The notes under the pieces: model-generated
The model's database searches: none
Told to the model about the DNA's origin: nothing
The model's input: the letters and a program-made list of their open reading frames with translations, nothing else
DNA from: Streptomyces maremycinicus
GTDB lineage: Bacteria; Actinomycetota; Actinomycetes; Streptomycetales; Streptomycetaceae
DNA: 64,000 nucleotides
NCBI RefSeq assembly: GCF_001184025.1
Contig: NZ_BBYG01000012.1
Span: 535,166-599,165, forward strand
Direction: 5' to 3'
Part shown: one piece after another, positions 34,539-42,579 of the stretch
How the letters are laid out: each line of letters starts with the position of its first letter
Position numbering within the stretch: position 1 is the first letter of the stretch
Position numbers and translations under genes: made by a program

Positions 34539-34993
34539 GCCAGGAACGACAGGATCTGCTCAGCCGCGCCGCCCTCGGGGTGTTCCGGCTGAACGGCCAG
34601 TTCCTCGCCGTGGCGGAGGAACTGGCCGGGCCCGCCGGGCTCACCGCCGCCCGCTGGCAGGTGCTCGGCGCGGTGCTCGGCGACCCGCTGCCGGTGTCCG
34701 GCATCGCCCGCGCCATGGGCATCACCCGGCAGAGCGTCCAGCGCGTCGCCGACCTGCTGGTGGAACAGGGCCTCGCCGAGTACCGGACGAACCCCGCCCA
34801 CCGGCGCGCCAAGCTGCTCGCGCCCACCGGGGAGGGGCGGGCCGCGATCGCCCGTATCGACCCCGGGCACGCGGCGCTCGCCGACCGGCTGGCGGACGCC
34901 TTCGGGGCGGCGGAGCTCGCCGCGGCCGTACACGTACTGGAACGCCTGTCCAAGGTGCTGGACGGGCTGGAGCCCGCTGTTACGCAACCGTAG
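34535..34993 (+). CDS. MarR-family transcriptional regulator
   Basis: 152 residues. Winged helix-turn-helix typical of MarR: LTAARWQVLGAVLGDPLPVSGIARAMGITRQSVQRVADLLVEQGLAEYRTNPAHRRAKLLAPTGEG, including the wing with the conserved basic residues. The N- and C-terminal helices form the dimer interface. The GTG start overlaps the stop of the DJ-1-like gene. It most probably autoregulates the operon through the GACAG-n4-CTGTC sites upstream. Confidence 0.92.
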   Translation: MSQERQDLLSRAALGVFRLNGQFLAVAEELAGPAGLTAARWQVLGAVLGDPLPVSGIARAMGITRQSVQRVADLLVEQGLAEYRTNPAHRRAKLLAPTGEGRAAIARIDPGHAALADRLADAFGAAELAAAVHVLERLSKVLDGLEPAVTQP

Positions 34994-35043
34994 ACACCGC
35001 GCGGCACTACTGCCCGAACGGCCGGATTATTCTCGGCTGGGTT

Positions 35044-35068
35044 GCACATGTCTCGATCACACATGTGC
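35044..35068. promoter_or_regulatory. Palindrome in the leader of the protein kinase gene
   Basis: GCACATGT (35044-35051) and ACATGTGC (35061-35068) form a perfect 8-bp inverted repeat with a 9-base gap, 19 bases before the start. A TATTCT at 35028-35033 could be the -10. Operator or leader hairpin; unproven. Confidence 0.4.
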
Positions 35069-35086
35069 GGGAAAGGCGGCGCTGCG

Positions 35087-36967
35087 ATGGAGAAGCTGGG
35101 CCCGGGGGACCCGCAGCGCATCGGCGGCTACCGGCTGCTCGCGCGGCTGGGCGCGGGCGGCATGGGGCAGGTCTACCTCGCCCGCTCGGACCGGGGGCGC
35201 ACGGTCGCCGTGAAGCTGGTCCGGCGGGAACTGGCGGCGCGCGAGGAGTTCCGGGCGCGGTTCCGGCAGGAGGTGCGCAACGCGCAGCGGGTCGGCGGGT
35301 TCTGGACCGCGCCCGTCCTGGACGCCGACACGGAGGCCGCCGTGCCCTGGGTCGCCACCGGCTATGTCGCGGGACCGAGCCTCCAGCAGGTGGTGAGCCA
35401 CGACCACGGTCCGCTGCCCGAGCGGTCGGTGCGCATCCTCGCCGCCGGGCTCGCGCACGCGCTGGCCAACATCCACGCGGCCGGGATCGTCCACCGCGAC
35501 CTCAAGCCGTCCAATGTGATGGTCACCATCGAAGGGCCCCGGGTCATCGACTTCGGTGTCGCGCGGGCGCTGGAGAGCGTGACCGGCGACAGCCGCCTGA
35601 CCCAGACCGGCGCGGTGATCGGCTCGCCCGGCTTCCTCGCCCCCGAGCAGCTGCGCGGCGACCCGGTCACACCCGCCAGCGACGTCTTCTGCCTCGGCTC
35701 GGTCCTCACGTACGCCGCCACCGGCAGCCTCCCCTTCGGCTCCGCCGACAGCGCGGCGCACGCCCTGATGTTCCGCATCGCCGAGGACGAGCCCGACCTC
35801 TCCGGCGTCCCCGAGGGCATCGCCGACCTGGTCCGCGCCTGTCTGCGCAAGGACCCGGCCGCCCGCCCCTCCCTCGACCGCGTCCTCGAGCTCACCGGCG
35901 TCGACGACACCGTCTCCGACGGCCGTTCCCGCGACCCCTGGCTGCCCGGCGCCCTCGTGGCGCAGCTCGGCCGCCACGCCGTGCGGCTGCTGGAGGTGGA
36001 GGACCCGGAGGGCGCCCAGCCCTCCTCCGGCCACACGGCACGTCCCGCCCTCCTCGACCACTCGGCGCCCGCCGAGGCCTTCCCGGAACACTCCGGCCCG
36101 CGCGGCGGCACGCCCGCGTACGACCACCGCCCCACGCGGGTCGCGGGCGCCGACGGCATCCCGCCGCAGCACCGGCCGCCCGGTGCTCCGGCCGCCCCGG
36201 CCCACCCGGTGTACGGCTACCCCCAGCAGCATCCGCAGCCGGCCGGCCACGGCCACCCGCAGCAGCCGCCGGCCGCCTGGTCCGCGGTGCCCGGCCAGGC
36301 GGTGCCGTACAACCCGTACGCGGACGGCACCGCCGGCCCCGGCACCAACCCCGGGCACGACCCGTACGGGCCCGCCGGACCCGTCGGGCCGCCGGAGCCG
36401 CCGCGCCGCAAGGGCCGGACGACCGCCCTGCTCGTCGCGGTCGGCCTGGTGGTCGCGATCGCGGCGGGCGGCTCGGTGTACGCGTTCATGAACGGCGACG
36501 GCGACACCACCGCGGCGCCCACCCCCTCCGGCGGTTCGGCGTCCTCCGCCGCGAAGGCCTCCGAGCTGCCAGCGCCGGACTCGTCCCCTTCCCCTTCGGC
36601 GTCCCCCTCCGCGTCCTCGGCGCAGGGCGCCGTCCCGGCGGCCTACCTCGGCACCTGGACCACCACCATCGAGAACGAGAGCGGTACCAACACCCGCCGG
36701 CTGACCCTCACCCAGGGCGAGGTGGGCGACGCGGTCCTCGCGCTCGTCGCCGACGGGGACGGCTACCACTGCGAGTTCAGCGCCGCCCTCGCCGAGCGGC
36801 CCGGCGGGAAAGGCCCGTTGGAGATAGGCCCGTCCAAGGTCACCGCCGGTGAACCCCTCTCCTCGTGCAGCCCCGGCGCCGCCTCCGAGGTCACCCTGCT
36901 CGCCGACGGCACCCTGCGGCGGGTGAACAGCGGAACCGGGGAGAAACTGACCTACACCCGGCGGTGA
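35087..36967 (+). CDS. Transmembrane Ser/Thr protein kinase
   Basis: About 626 residues. Hanks-type kinase 1-280: glycine loop LGAGGMGQVY, catalytic K43 in VAVKLV, HRDLKPSN (136-143), DFG (155-157), GSPGFLAPEQL activation-loop end. A long Pro/His/Gln-rich linker (~300-440) leads to one transmembrane helix (LLVAVGLVVAIAAGGSVYAFM). A ~150-residue outside part has a Ser/Pro-rich stalk and a small beta-rich domain (YLGTWTTTIENESGTNTRRLTLTQG). No PASTA repeats. ATG 35087 gives the usual MEKLGPGDPQRIGGY start; the longer frame includes the leader palindrome. Substrates unknown. Confidence 0.93.
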   Translation: MEKLGPGDPQRIGGYRLLARLGAGGMGQVYLARSDRGRTVAVKLVRRELAAREEFRARFRQEVRNAQRVGGFWTAPVLDADTEAAVPWVATGYVAGPSLQQVVSHDHGPLPERSVRILAAGLAHALANIHAAGIVHRDLKPSNVMVTIEGPRVIDFGVARALESVTGDSRLTQTGAVIGSPGFLAPEQLRGDPVTPASDVFCLGSVLTYAATGSLPFGSADSAAHALMFRIAEDEPDLSGVPEGIADLVRACLRKDPAARPSLDRVLELTGVDDTVSDGRSRDPWLPGALVAQLGRHAVRLLEVEDPEGAQPSSGHTARPALLDHSAPAEAFPEHSGPRGGTPAYDHRPTRVAGADGIPPQHRPPGAPAAPAHPVYGYPQQHPQPAGHGHPQQPPAAWSAVPGQAVPYNPYADGTAGPGTNPGHDPYGPAGPVGPPEPPRRKGRTTALLVAVGLVVAIAAGGSVYAFMNGDGDTTAAPTPSGGSASSAAKASELPAPDSSPSPSASPSASSAQGAVPAAYLGTWTTTIENESGTNTRRLTLTQGEVGDAVLALVADGDGYHCEFSAALAERPGGKGPLEIGPSKVTAGEPLSSCSPGAASEVTLLADGTLRRVNSGTGEKLTYTRR

Positions 36968-37001
36968 ACGTCGCGCTGACGTCGAACGTCGCGCTGACGT
37001 C
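36966..37001. repeat. 18-bp tandem duplication at the kinase stop
   Basis: GAACGTCGCGCTGACGTC is repeated twice immediately after the kinase stop codon. No function is evident. Confidence 0.6.
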
Positions 37002-37116
37002 GGTCGACCGGCCCGGAATGTCCCACCGCACAGACGTACGGTGACCCCCTGCATCCGGTCGGCGGGAGTCGCGGGGCGCCCACAGTGGAGTGGCTGTGGA
37101 GTGGCTGAACGCTGAC

Positions 37117-37182
37117 GGGAAGGGAAGGGAAGGGACGGGAAGGGGAAGGAGCGGCGGGGGCGAGGAGACGCGGCGAAGCCGC
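37117..37182. terminator. Polypurine tract and small hairpin between convergent genes
   Basis: 37117-37155 is almost pure purine, built of GGGAA units. GCGGC-GAA-GCCGC at 37170-37182 is a compact hairpin (TTC/TTCG loop when read on the minus strand) placed directly after the SLATT gene stop. It probably ends transcription from one or both sides. Confidence 0.5.
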
Positions 37183-37186
37183 CCTG

Positions 37187-37939
37187 TCACCGAGGCTCGG
37201 GCGGCCGCTGCCGGGGCATGTTCGGCCGGGCGTTCGCCCCCGGCGGCGAAGGGAACCGCCCGTACCCCCCACCCACGTCCACCCGCCCGCCGGAGGCGCC
37301 CGCGCCCTGGATCCCCATGGGCGCAGGCCCGGTACGGAACTCGACCATCCAGTCCGCCGTCTCCGTACGCACCAGCTCCGAGACGTCCTCCGAGAACCGC
37401 CGCAGCACCGCGAGACACCGCTCCGCGGCCTCGCTCGCCGTCCCCTCCGCCGGGCCCAGCACCTCCCGGACGCTCTCCGAGGCCCAGTCGAACTGGAGCA
37501 CCTGGAGCCGGCGCTGCACGGCCTGCGCGGTGGCGACGTCCCTTATCCAGCCGGACGTCATCCCGAAGAACCGGTCCACCGCCACACACGCCACCGCGAG
37601 CAGCAGCGCCAGATACCCCCAGGCCGCGGCACCGCCCAGCACCCGGGCGAGATCCAGCAACGGCAGCGCGGCCGCGCACACCGCACCCGCCGCCGCGCCG
37701 GTGCGCAGCCCCCGGGCGGCCCGCCGCTTCCACACCCGGTCCGCGAGGTACCAGGAGGTGGTCTCCAGCGCTCCGCGCTCCACCCACCGGTACAGCTCGT
37801 CCAGCCGCTCGGCGGGCTCGCCCCAGTCCCCGAGCGGAAACCTCCGCCCGGCCAGATCGCCCGGCCGCAGCCCGGCCGCGCCCTCACTCCGCCCGTCCTG
37901 AGGCGGACCCTCGGGCTGCATCTCCGGCTGCTGACCCAC
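37187..37939 (-). CDS. SLATT-domain (2TM) protein
   Basis: About 250 residues. The core fits the SLATT family (SMODS/SLOG-associating two-TM effector): LDELYRWVERGALETTSWYLADRVWKRR, then two hydrophobic helices (about residues 75-115, GAAAGAVCAAALPLLDLARV and GYLALLLAVACVAVDRFF), then long helices (TAQAVQRRLQVLQFDWASESV). In other bacteria SLATT proteins are predicted pore-forming effectors of nucleotide-signalled conflict systems. No SMODS, SLOG or nucleotidyltransferase gene is adjacent, so that role is not supported by context here. The C-terminus is Gly/Pro-rich. GTG start at 37939 follows GGGAG by seven bases. Confidence 0.75.
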   Translation of the reverse strand: MGQQPEMQPEGPPQDGRSEGAAGLRPGDLAGRRFPLGDWGEPAERLDELYRWVERGALETTSWYLADRVWKRRAARGLRTGAAAGAVCAAALPLLDLARVLGGAAAWGYLALLLAVACVAVDRFFGMTSGWIRDVATAQAVQRRLQVLQFDWASESVREVLGPAEGTASEAAERCLAVLRRFSEDVSELVRTETADWMVEFRTGPAPMGIQGAGASGGRVDVGGGYGRFPSPPGANARPNMPRQRPPEPR

Positions 37940-38251
37940 CCGGCACTCCCTACTGATCCCGACCGATGGAACCCGACCGATCCCGACCGCTCACGTTGCG
38001 TCACACCCGTGACGCCTGATGCTGCTGCGCCGGACCTTTCCTACCTCCCAATGGGTGGCGAAGAGGAAGGTTTCATCTCTTTTACGCCCGGAAGTGGGCC
38101 TTGATCAGGTATAGGCCTCACACCTGACTCACTCGAAAGAGTGCTGGGGCGACACCCGCACAGACCACGTAGGCTCGTGCCGAGCGGGAAAAACCCCGCC
38201 CGAAGACACGCCGAACAGTCGTAGGACAGTCGAAGGACACAGGAGCTGATC
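37940..38251. other. 312-bp divergent spacer ahead of ybaB-recR
   Basis: Contains GCGTCAC-accc-GTGACGC (about 37996-38013), a 7-bp perfect stem, a CACTC-GAAA-GAGTG mini-hairpin (about 38130), and GCGGG-AAAAA-CCCGC near 38190. TAGGCT around 38169 is a possible -10 for ybaB. AGGAG lies six bases before the ybaB start. No RNA gene was recognised. Confidence 0.5.
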
Positions 38252-38596
38252 GTGATTTCCGGTGGTGGCCAGCCCAATATGCAGCAGCTGCTCCAGCAGG
38301 CCCAGAAGATGCAGCAGGACCTGGCCCGCGCCCAGGAGGAACTGGCGAACACGGAGGTCGACGGGCAGGCGGGCGGCGGTCTGGTGCAGGCGACCGTGAC
38401 CGGCTCCGGCGAGCTGCGCGCCCTGCGGATCGACCCGAAGGCGGTGGACCCGGAGGACACCGAGACCCTGGCCGACCTGATCGTCGCGGCCGTCCACGCG
38501 GCCAACGAGAACGCCCAGGCGCTCCAGCAGCAGAAGCTCGGCCCGCTGGCCCAGGGCCTGGGCGGCGGCAGCGGCATCCCGGGGCTGCCTTTCTAG
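38252..38596 (+). CDS. YbaB/EbfC nucleoid-associated protein
   Basis: 114 residues. QPNMQQLLQQAQKMQQDLARAQEELANTEV is the N-terminal helical arm, then the central sheet GGLVQATVTGSGELRALRIDPKAVDPED and the C-terminal helix ADLIVAAVHAANENAQ. The dimer binds DNA non-specifically. Located directly upstream of recR, as in most bacteria, which supports the family assignment and cotranscription. GTG start with GGAG six bases upstream. Confidence 0.95.
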   Translation: MISGGGQPNMQQLLQQAQKMQQDLARAQEELANTEVDGQAGGGLVQATVTGSGELRALRIDPKAVDPEDTETLADLIVAAVHAANENAQALQQQKLGPLAQGLGGGSGIPGLPF

Positions 38597-38675
38597 GGCC
38601 GGTCCGCCTTTCTAAGACCGGCCTCGGCCAACTACCGTACGTACCGCAAGGAACCCCAGGAAGGACGGCAGTCCG

Positions 38676-39275
38676 TTGTACGAAGGCGTGGTCCAGGACC
38701 TCATCGACGAACTGGGGCGACTGCCCGGCGTCGGTCCCAAGAGCGCGCAGCGGATCGCCTTCCACATCCTCCAGGCGGAACCGACGGACGTACGGCGGCT
38801 CGCCCAGGCCCTCATGGAGGTCAAGGCGAAGGTCCGCTTCTGCGCGACCTGCGGCAACGTGGCGCAGGAGGAGCTGTGCGGCATCTGCCGCGACCCGCGC
38901 CGCGATCCGAGCGTCATCTGCGTCGTCGAGGAGCCGAAGGACGTCGTGGCGGTCGAGCGCACGCGGGAGTTCCGCGGCAGGTACCACGTCCTGGGCGGCG
39001 CGATCAGCCCCATCGAAGGTGTCGGTCCCGACGACCTGCGTATACGAGAACTTCTCGCGCGGTTGGCCGACGGGACGGTCACGGAGCTGATCCTGGCCAC
39101 CGACCCGAATCTGGAGGGCGAGGCGACGGCCACGTACCTCGCCCGCATGATCAAGCCCATGGGCCTGAAGGTCACCCGCCTGGCCAGCGGCCTCCCGGTG
39201 GGTGGCGACCTGGAATACGCGGACGAGGTGACCCTCGGTCGCGCCTTCGAGGGGAGACGACTCCTAGATGTCTGA
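38676..39275 (+). CDS. recR: Recombination mediator RecR
   Basis: 199 residues, full length. Helix-hairpin-helix LPGVGPKSAQRIAFH, four-cysteine zinc motif (CATCGNVAQEELCGICRD), Toprim domain with VIVCVVEEPKDVVAVERT-like ICVVEEPKDV and GAISPIEGVGPDDL, ATDPNLEGEATATYLA, then the Walker-B-like C-terminus. RecR with RecO/RecF loads RecA at gaps. Translation starts at TTG 38676 with AAGGA twelve bases upstream. Its last eight bases overlap the next gene start (ATGTCTGA). Confidence 0.96.
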   Translation: MYEGVVQDLIDELGRLPGVGPKSAQRIAFHILQAEPTDVRRLAQALMEVKAKVRFCATCGNVAQEELCGICRDPRRDPSVICVVEEPKDVVAVERTREFRGRYHVLGGAISPIEGVGPDDLRIRELLARLADGTVTELILATDPNLEGEATATYLARMIKPMGLKVTRLASGLPVGGDLEYADEVTLGRAFEGRRLLDV

Positions 39276-39933
39276 CGCCACGCTGCACGCGACCGACCAC
39301 AATCCGGACGATTTCGCGGTCCAGATCGCGGACCAGGTCGAGAGCTTCCTGGTAGCCGTCACGGAGGTGGCTAAGGGCGACGAGCCCGGCCTGGCCGTCC
39401 CCTTCCTCCTCCTGGAGGTCTCCCAGCTGCTCCTGGCCGGCGGCCGCCTCGGCGCCCACGAGGACATCGTCCCCGACGAGCGCTACGAGCCCGACCCGGG
39501 CTTCGAGCCGGACGCCGACGAGCTCCGCGAGAACCTCGCCCGCCTCCTGGAGCCGGTCGACGTCTACTCCGAGGTCTTCGACCCCTACGAGCCCCGCAAG
39601 GCGCCCGTCCCGGCCCGGATCTCCGACGACCTCGCCGATGTCATCGCCGACCTGCGCCACGGCATGGTCCACTACCGGGCCGGCCGCACCACGGAGGCCC
39701 TGTGGTGGTGGCAGTTCTCCTACTTCTCCAACTGGGGTTCCACGGCCTCGGCGACCCTGCGCGCCCTGCACTCGGTCCTCGCCCACATCCGCCTGGACCA
39801 GCCCCTCGAGGAGCTGAACGGCCTCGACACCGACCAGTCCCCGCTGGGCGACGAGACCCTCGAGTTCGAGGCGGGCCGGGTCATGGCCGAGGAGATCGGC
39901 GGACAGCTGGGGCTGGGGCCGGTCAAGGGCTGA
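39268..39933 (+). CDS. DUF5063 family protein
   Basis: 221 residues, matching the actinobacterial DUF5063 family regularly found after recR. All-helical and cytoplasmic: DFAVQIADQVESFLVAVTEVA, VPFLLLEVSQLLLAGGRLGA, DDLADVIADLRHGMVHYRAGRTTEALWWWQFSYFSNWGSTASATLRALHSVLAHI. Function unknown; conservation next to recR suggests a link to DNA repair or simply a shared transcript. Start overlaps the recR stop by eight bases. Confidence 0.88.
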   Translation: MSDATLHATDHNPDDFAVQIADQVESFLVAVTEVAKGDEPGLAVPFLLLEVSQLLLAGGRLGAHEDIVPDERYEPDPGFEPDADELRENLARLLEPVDVYSEVFDPYEPRKAPVPARISDDLADVIADLRHGMVHYRAGRTTEALWWWQFSYFSNWGSTASATLRALHSVLAHIRLDQPLEELNGLDTDQSPLGDETLEFEAGRVMAEEIGGQLGLGPVKG

Positions 39934-40225
39934 CGCCCGCACGACGTTCGAGGCAGGCCCACGAGGCGGTTCGCGGGGCTGGTCCCAGCCCCCCGCCCGC
40001 CGTGCCCGGCCGCGCGATAGTGCTTGAAACTTAATTCACAGCTATCACTTCGGCGTCAGTGGGAAGGGAAGACCCGACGACGGGCGCCCGGACCCCTTTC
40101 CGGCCTCTTCCGCGAGTCTCACCATGCGGTACTCGGGAGGCGGTTTTCGGGCGCTCGTTAGACTGAGCCGACCCGCAGTACAAGGGCGTATGTGCGGAAA
40201 CAGACAAACTGAGCGAGGAGCGCAC
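39934..40225 (+). promoter_or_regulatory. Leader/promoter region of ask-asd
   Basis: 292 bases without a gene. An AT-rich patch CTTGAAACTTAATTCACAGC at 40023-40042, flanked by GATAG and CTATC, stands out. Closer to ask, TTAGACTGAG (about 40157) looks like a -10 and would give a leader of ~58 bases. GCGAGGAGCG lies directly before the ask GTG. Confidence 0.5.
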
Positions 40226-41515
40226 GTGGGCCTTGTCGTGCAGAAGTACGGAGGCTCCTCCGTAGCCGATGCCGAGGGCATCAAGCGCGTCGCCAAGCGG
40301 ATCGTGGAAGCGAAGAAGAACGGCCACCAGGTGGTCGTGGTCGTTTCCGCGATGGGCGACACGACGGACGAGCTGATCGATCTCGCCGAGCAGGTATCCC
40401 CGATGCCCAGCGGCCGGGAATTCGACATGCTGCTGACCGCCGGAGAGCGGATCTCCATGGCCCTGCTGGCGATGGCGATCAAGAACCTGGGTCACAGCGC
40501 CCAGTCGTTCACCGGCAGCCAGGCAGGCGTCATCACCGACTCGGTCCACAACAAAGCCCGGATCATCGATGTCACGCCGGGGCGCATCCGGACCGCGCTG
40601 GACGAGGGCAACATCGCCATCGTCGCCGGGTTCCAGGGTGTCAGCCAGGACAAGAAGGACATCACCACGCTGGGGCGCGGCGGGTCCGACACCACGGCCG
40701 TCGCCCTCGCCGCCGCGCTCGACGCCGAGGTCTGCGAGATCTACACCGACGTGGACGGCGTGTTCACCGCCGACCCGCGCGTGGTGAAGAAGGCGCAGAA
40801 GATCGACTGGATCGCCTTCGAGGACATGCTGGAGCTCGCGGCCTCCGGCTCCAAGGTGCTGCTCCACCGCTGTGTGGAGTACGCCCGCCGCTACAACATC
40901 CCGATCCATGTCCGCTCGTCCTTCAGCGGACTCCAGGGCACGTGGGTCAGCAGTGAGCCACTCGTCAAGACACAGCAGCAAGGGGAAAAGCCGGTGGAGC
41001 AGGCCATCATCTCCGGTGTCGCGCACGACACCTCGGAGGCCAAGGTCACGGTCGTGGGCGTGCCGGACAAGCCGGGCGAGGCCGCTGTGATCTTCCGGAC
41101 GATCGCCGACGCCGAGATCAACATCGACATGATCGTGCAGAACGTGTCCGCGGCCTCCACCGGCCTGACGGACATCTCCTTCACGCTGCCGAAGGCCGAG
41201 GGCCGCAAGGCCATCGACGCCCTGGAGAAGAACAAGGCGGGCATCGGCTTCGACTCGCTGCGCTACGACGACCAGATCGGCAAGATCTCGCTGGTCGGCG
41301 CCGGGATGAAGACCAACCCGGGTGTCACGGCCGACTTCTTCAAGGCGCTGTCCGACGCGGGCGTCAACATCGAGCTGATCTCGACCTCCGAGATCCGCAT
41401 CTCGGTCGTGACGCGTGCCGACGACGTCAACGAGGCCGTGCGCGCCGTGCACACCGCCTTCGGGCTCGACTCCGACAGCGACGAGGCCGTCGTCTACGGG
41501 GGCACCGGCCGCTGA
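40226..41515 (+). CDS. ask: Aspartate kinase (alpha subunit)
   Basis: 429 residues. Phosphorylates aspartate, the first step toward lysine, threonine, methionine and diaminopimelate. N-terminal kinase motif VVQKYGGSSVAD, VVVVSAMGDTTDELI, LLTAGERISMALL, TLGRGGSDTTAVALAAAL, then TDVDGVFTADPRVV. The C-terminal half holds two ACT domains (TVVGVPDKPGEAAVIF, ISLVGAGMKTNPGVTADFF) for feedback by lysine/threonine. The GTG at 40226 is preceded by GAGGAG; the longer upstream frame is rejected. A stop/start TGATG overlap couples it to asd. An internal start for a beta subunit is likely. Confidence 0.96.
   Translation: MGLVVQKYGGSSVADAEGIKRVAKRIVEAKKNGHQVVVVVSAMGDTTDELIDLAEQVSPMPSGREFDMLLTAGERISMALLAMAIKNLGHSAQSFTGSQAGVITDSVHNKARIIDVTPGRIRTALDEGNIAIVAGFQGVSQDKKDITTLGRGGSDTTAVALAAALDAEVCEIYTDVDGVFTADPRVVKKAQKIDWIAFEDMLELAASGSKVLLHRCVEYARRYNIPIHVRSSFSGLQGTWVSSEPLVKTQQQGEKPVEQAIISGVAHDTSEAKVTVVGVPDKPGEAAVIFRTIADAEINIDMIVQNVSAASTGLTDISFTLPKAEGRKAIDALEKNKAGIGFDSLRYDDQIGKISLVGAGMKTNPGVTADFFKALSDAGVNIELISTSEIRISVVTRADDVNEAVRAVHTAFGLDSDSDEAVVYGGTGR
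40994..41515 (+). CDS. Predicted internal in-frame start: aspartate kinase beta subunit
   Basis: GTG at 40994 lies in frame with ask and is preceded by AGGGGAA about seven bases upstream, giving VEQAIISGVAHDTSEAKVTV and the two ACT domains only (173 residues). Alpha2-beta2 aspartate kinases of Corynebacterium and Bacillus use exactly such an internal start. For this gene it is inferred from the well-placed ribosome-binding site. Confidence 0.55.
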   Translation: MEQAIISGVAHDTSEAKVTVVGVPDKPGEAAVIFRTIADAEINIDMIVQNVSAASTGLTDISFTLPKAEGRKAIDALEKNKAGIGFDSLRYDDQIGKISLVGAGMKTNPGVTADFFKALSDAGVNIELISTSEIRISVVTRADDVNEAVRAVHTAFGLDSDSDEAVVYGGTGR

Positions 41516-42579
41516 TGGCCACTACCGTGCGGCCGACCCTCGCGGTCGTGGGAGCGACCGGCGCCGTCGGCTCGGTCATGCTCAGGATCCTCTCCCAGCG
41601 GGCCGACATCTGGGGCGAGATCCGACTCGTCGCCTCCCCGCGCTCGGCCGGCCGCAAGCTGGCCGTGCGCGGCGAGGAGATCGAGGTGGTGGCCCTGTCG
41701 GAGGAGGCCTTCGACGGGGTCGACGTCGCCATGTTCGACGTGCCCGACGAGGTCGCCGCGCAGTGGGCGCCGGTCGCCGCCGCCAAGGGCGTGGTCGTCG
41801 TCGACAACTCCGGCGCCTTCCGGATGGACCCCGAGGTGCCGCTGGTCGTCCCCGAGGTCAACGCGCACGCGCTGCGGACCCGGCCCCGCGGGATCGTCGC
41901 CAACCCCAACTGCACGACGCTGTCCATGATCGTCGCTCTGGGCGCGCTGCACGCCGAGTACGGGCTGCGCGAGCTGGTGGTGTCGTCGTACCAGGCGGTG
42001 AGCGGGGCCGGGCGGGCCGGGGTGGAGACCCTGCGCCGGCAGATCGCGCTGGTCGCCGGTACCGAGCTGGGCACCGGCCCCGGTGACCTGCGGCGGGCCG
42101 TCGGCGACGACACCGGTCCCTTCCCGGAGCCGGTGGCGCTGAACGTCGTCCCGTGGGCCGGGTCGCTGCGCGCGGACGGCTGGTCGTCGGAGGAGATGAA
42201 GGTGCGGGACGAGTCCCGCAAGATCCTCGGACTGCCGAAGCTGCCGGTCGCCGTGACCTGTGTGCGGGTGCCGGTGGTCACCACGCACTCCCTCACCGTC
42301 CACGCCCGCTTCCAGGACGAGGTCACCGTGGAGGGCGCCCGCGAGATCATCGCGACGGCGCCCGGTGTCGTCCTGTTCGACAACCCGGCGGCGGGGGAGT
42401 TCCCCACGCCCGCCGACGTGGTCGGCACCGACCCGACCTGGGTGGGCCGGGTGCGCCGGGCCCTGGACGACCCCACGGCCCTCGAACTCTTCGTGTGCGG
42501 GGACAATCTGCGCAAGGGGGCCGCCCTGAACACCGCGCAGATCGCGGAGCTGGTGGCGGCCGAACTCTCGCACGGATAA
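41515..42579 (+). CDS. asd: Aspartate-semialdehyde dehydrogenase
   Basis: 354 residues. NADPH-dependent reduction of aspartyl phosphate made by Ask. N-terminal Rossmann motif VVGATGAVGSVMLRIL, VVDNSGAFRMDPEVPLVVPEVN, active-site Cys133 in NPNCTTLSMI, SYQAVSGAGRAGVETL, and VTCVRVPVVTTHSLTVH with the catalytic His region. The ATG shares its A with the ask stop (TGATG), so translation is coupled. A strong terminator follows at 42686-42721. Confidence 0.97.
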   Translation: MATTVRPTLAVVGATGAVGSVMLRILSQRADIWGEIRLVASPRSAGRKLAVRGEEIEVVALSEEAFDGVDVAMFDVPDEVAAQWAPVAAAKGVVVVDNSGAFRMDPEVPLVVPEVNAHALRTRPRGIVANPNCTTLSMIVALGALHAEYGLRELVVSSYQAVSGAGRAGVETLRRQIALVAGTELGTGPGDLRRAVGDDTGPFPEPVALNVVPWAGSLRADGWSSEEMKVRDESRKILGLPKLPVAVTCVRVPVVTTHSLTVHARFQDEVTVEGAREIIATAPGVVLFDNPAAGEFPTPADVVGTDPTWVGRVRRALDDPTALELFVCGDNLRKGAALNTAQIAELVAAELSHG

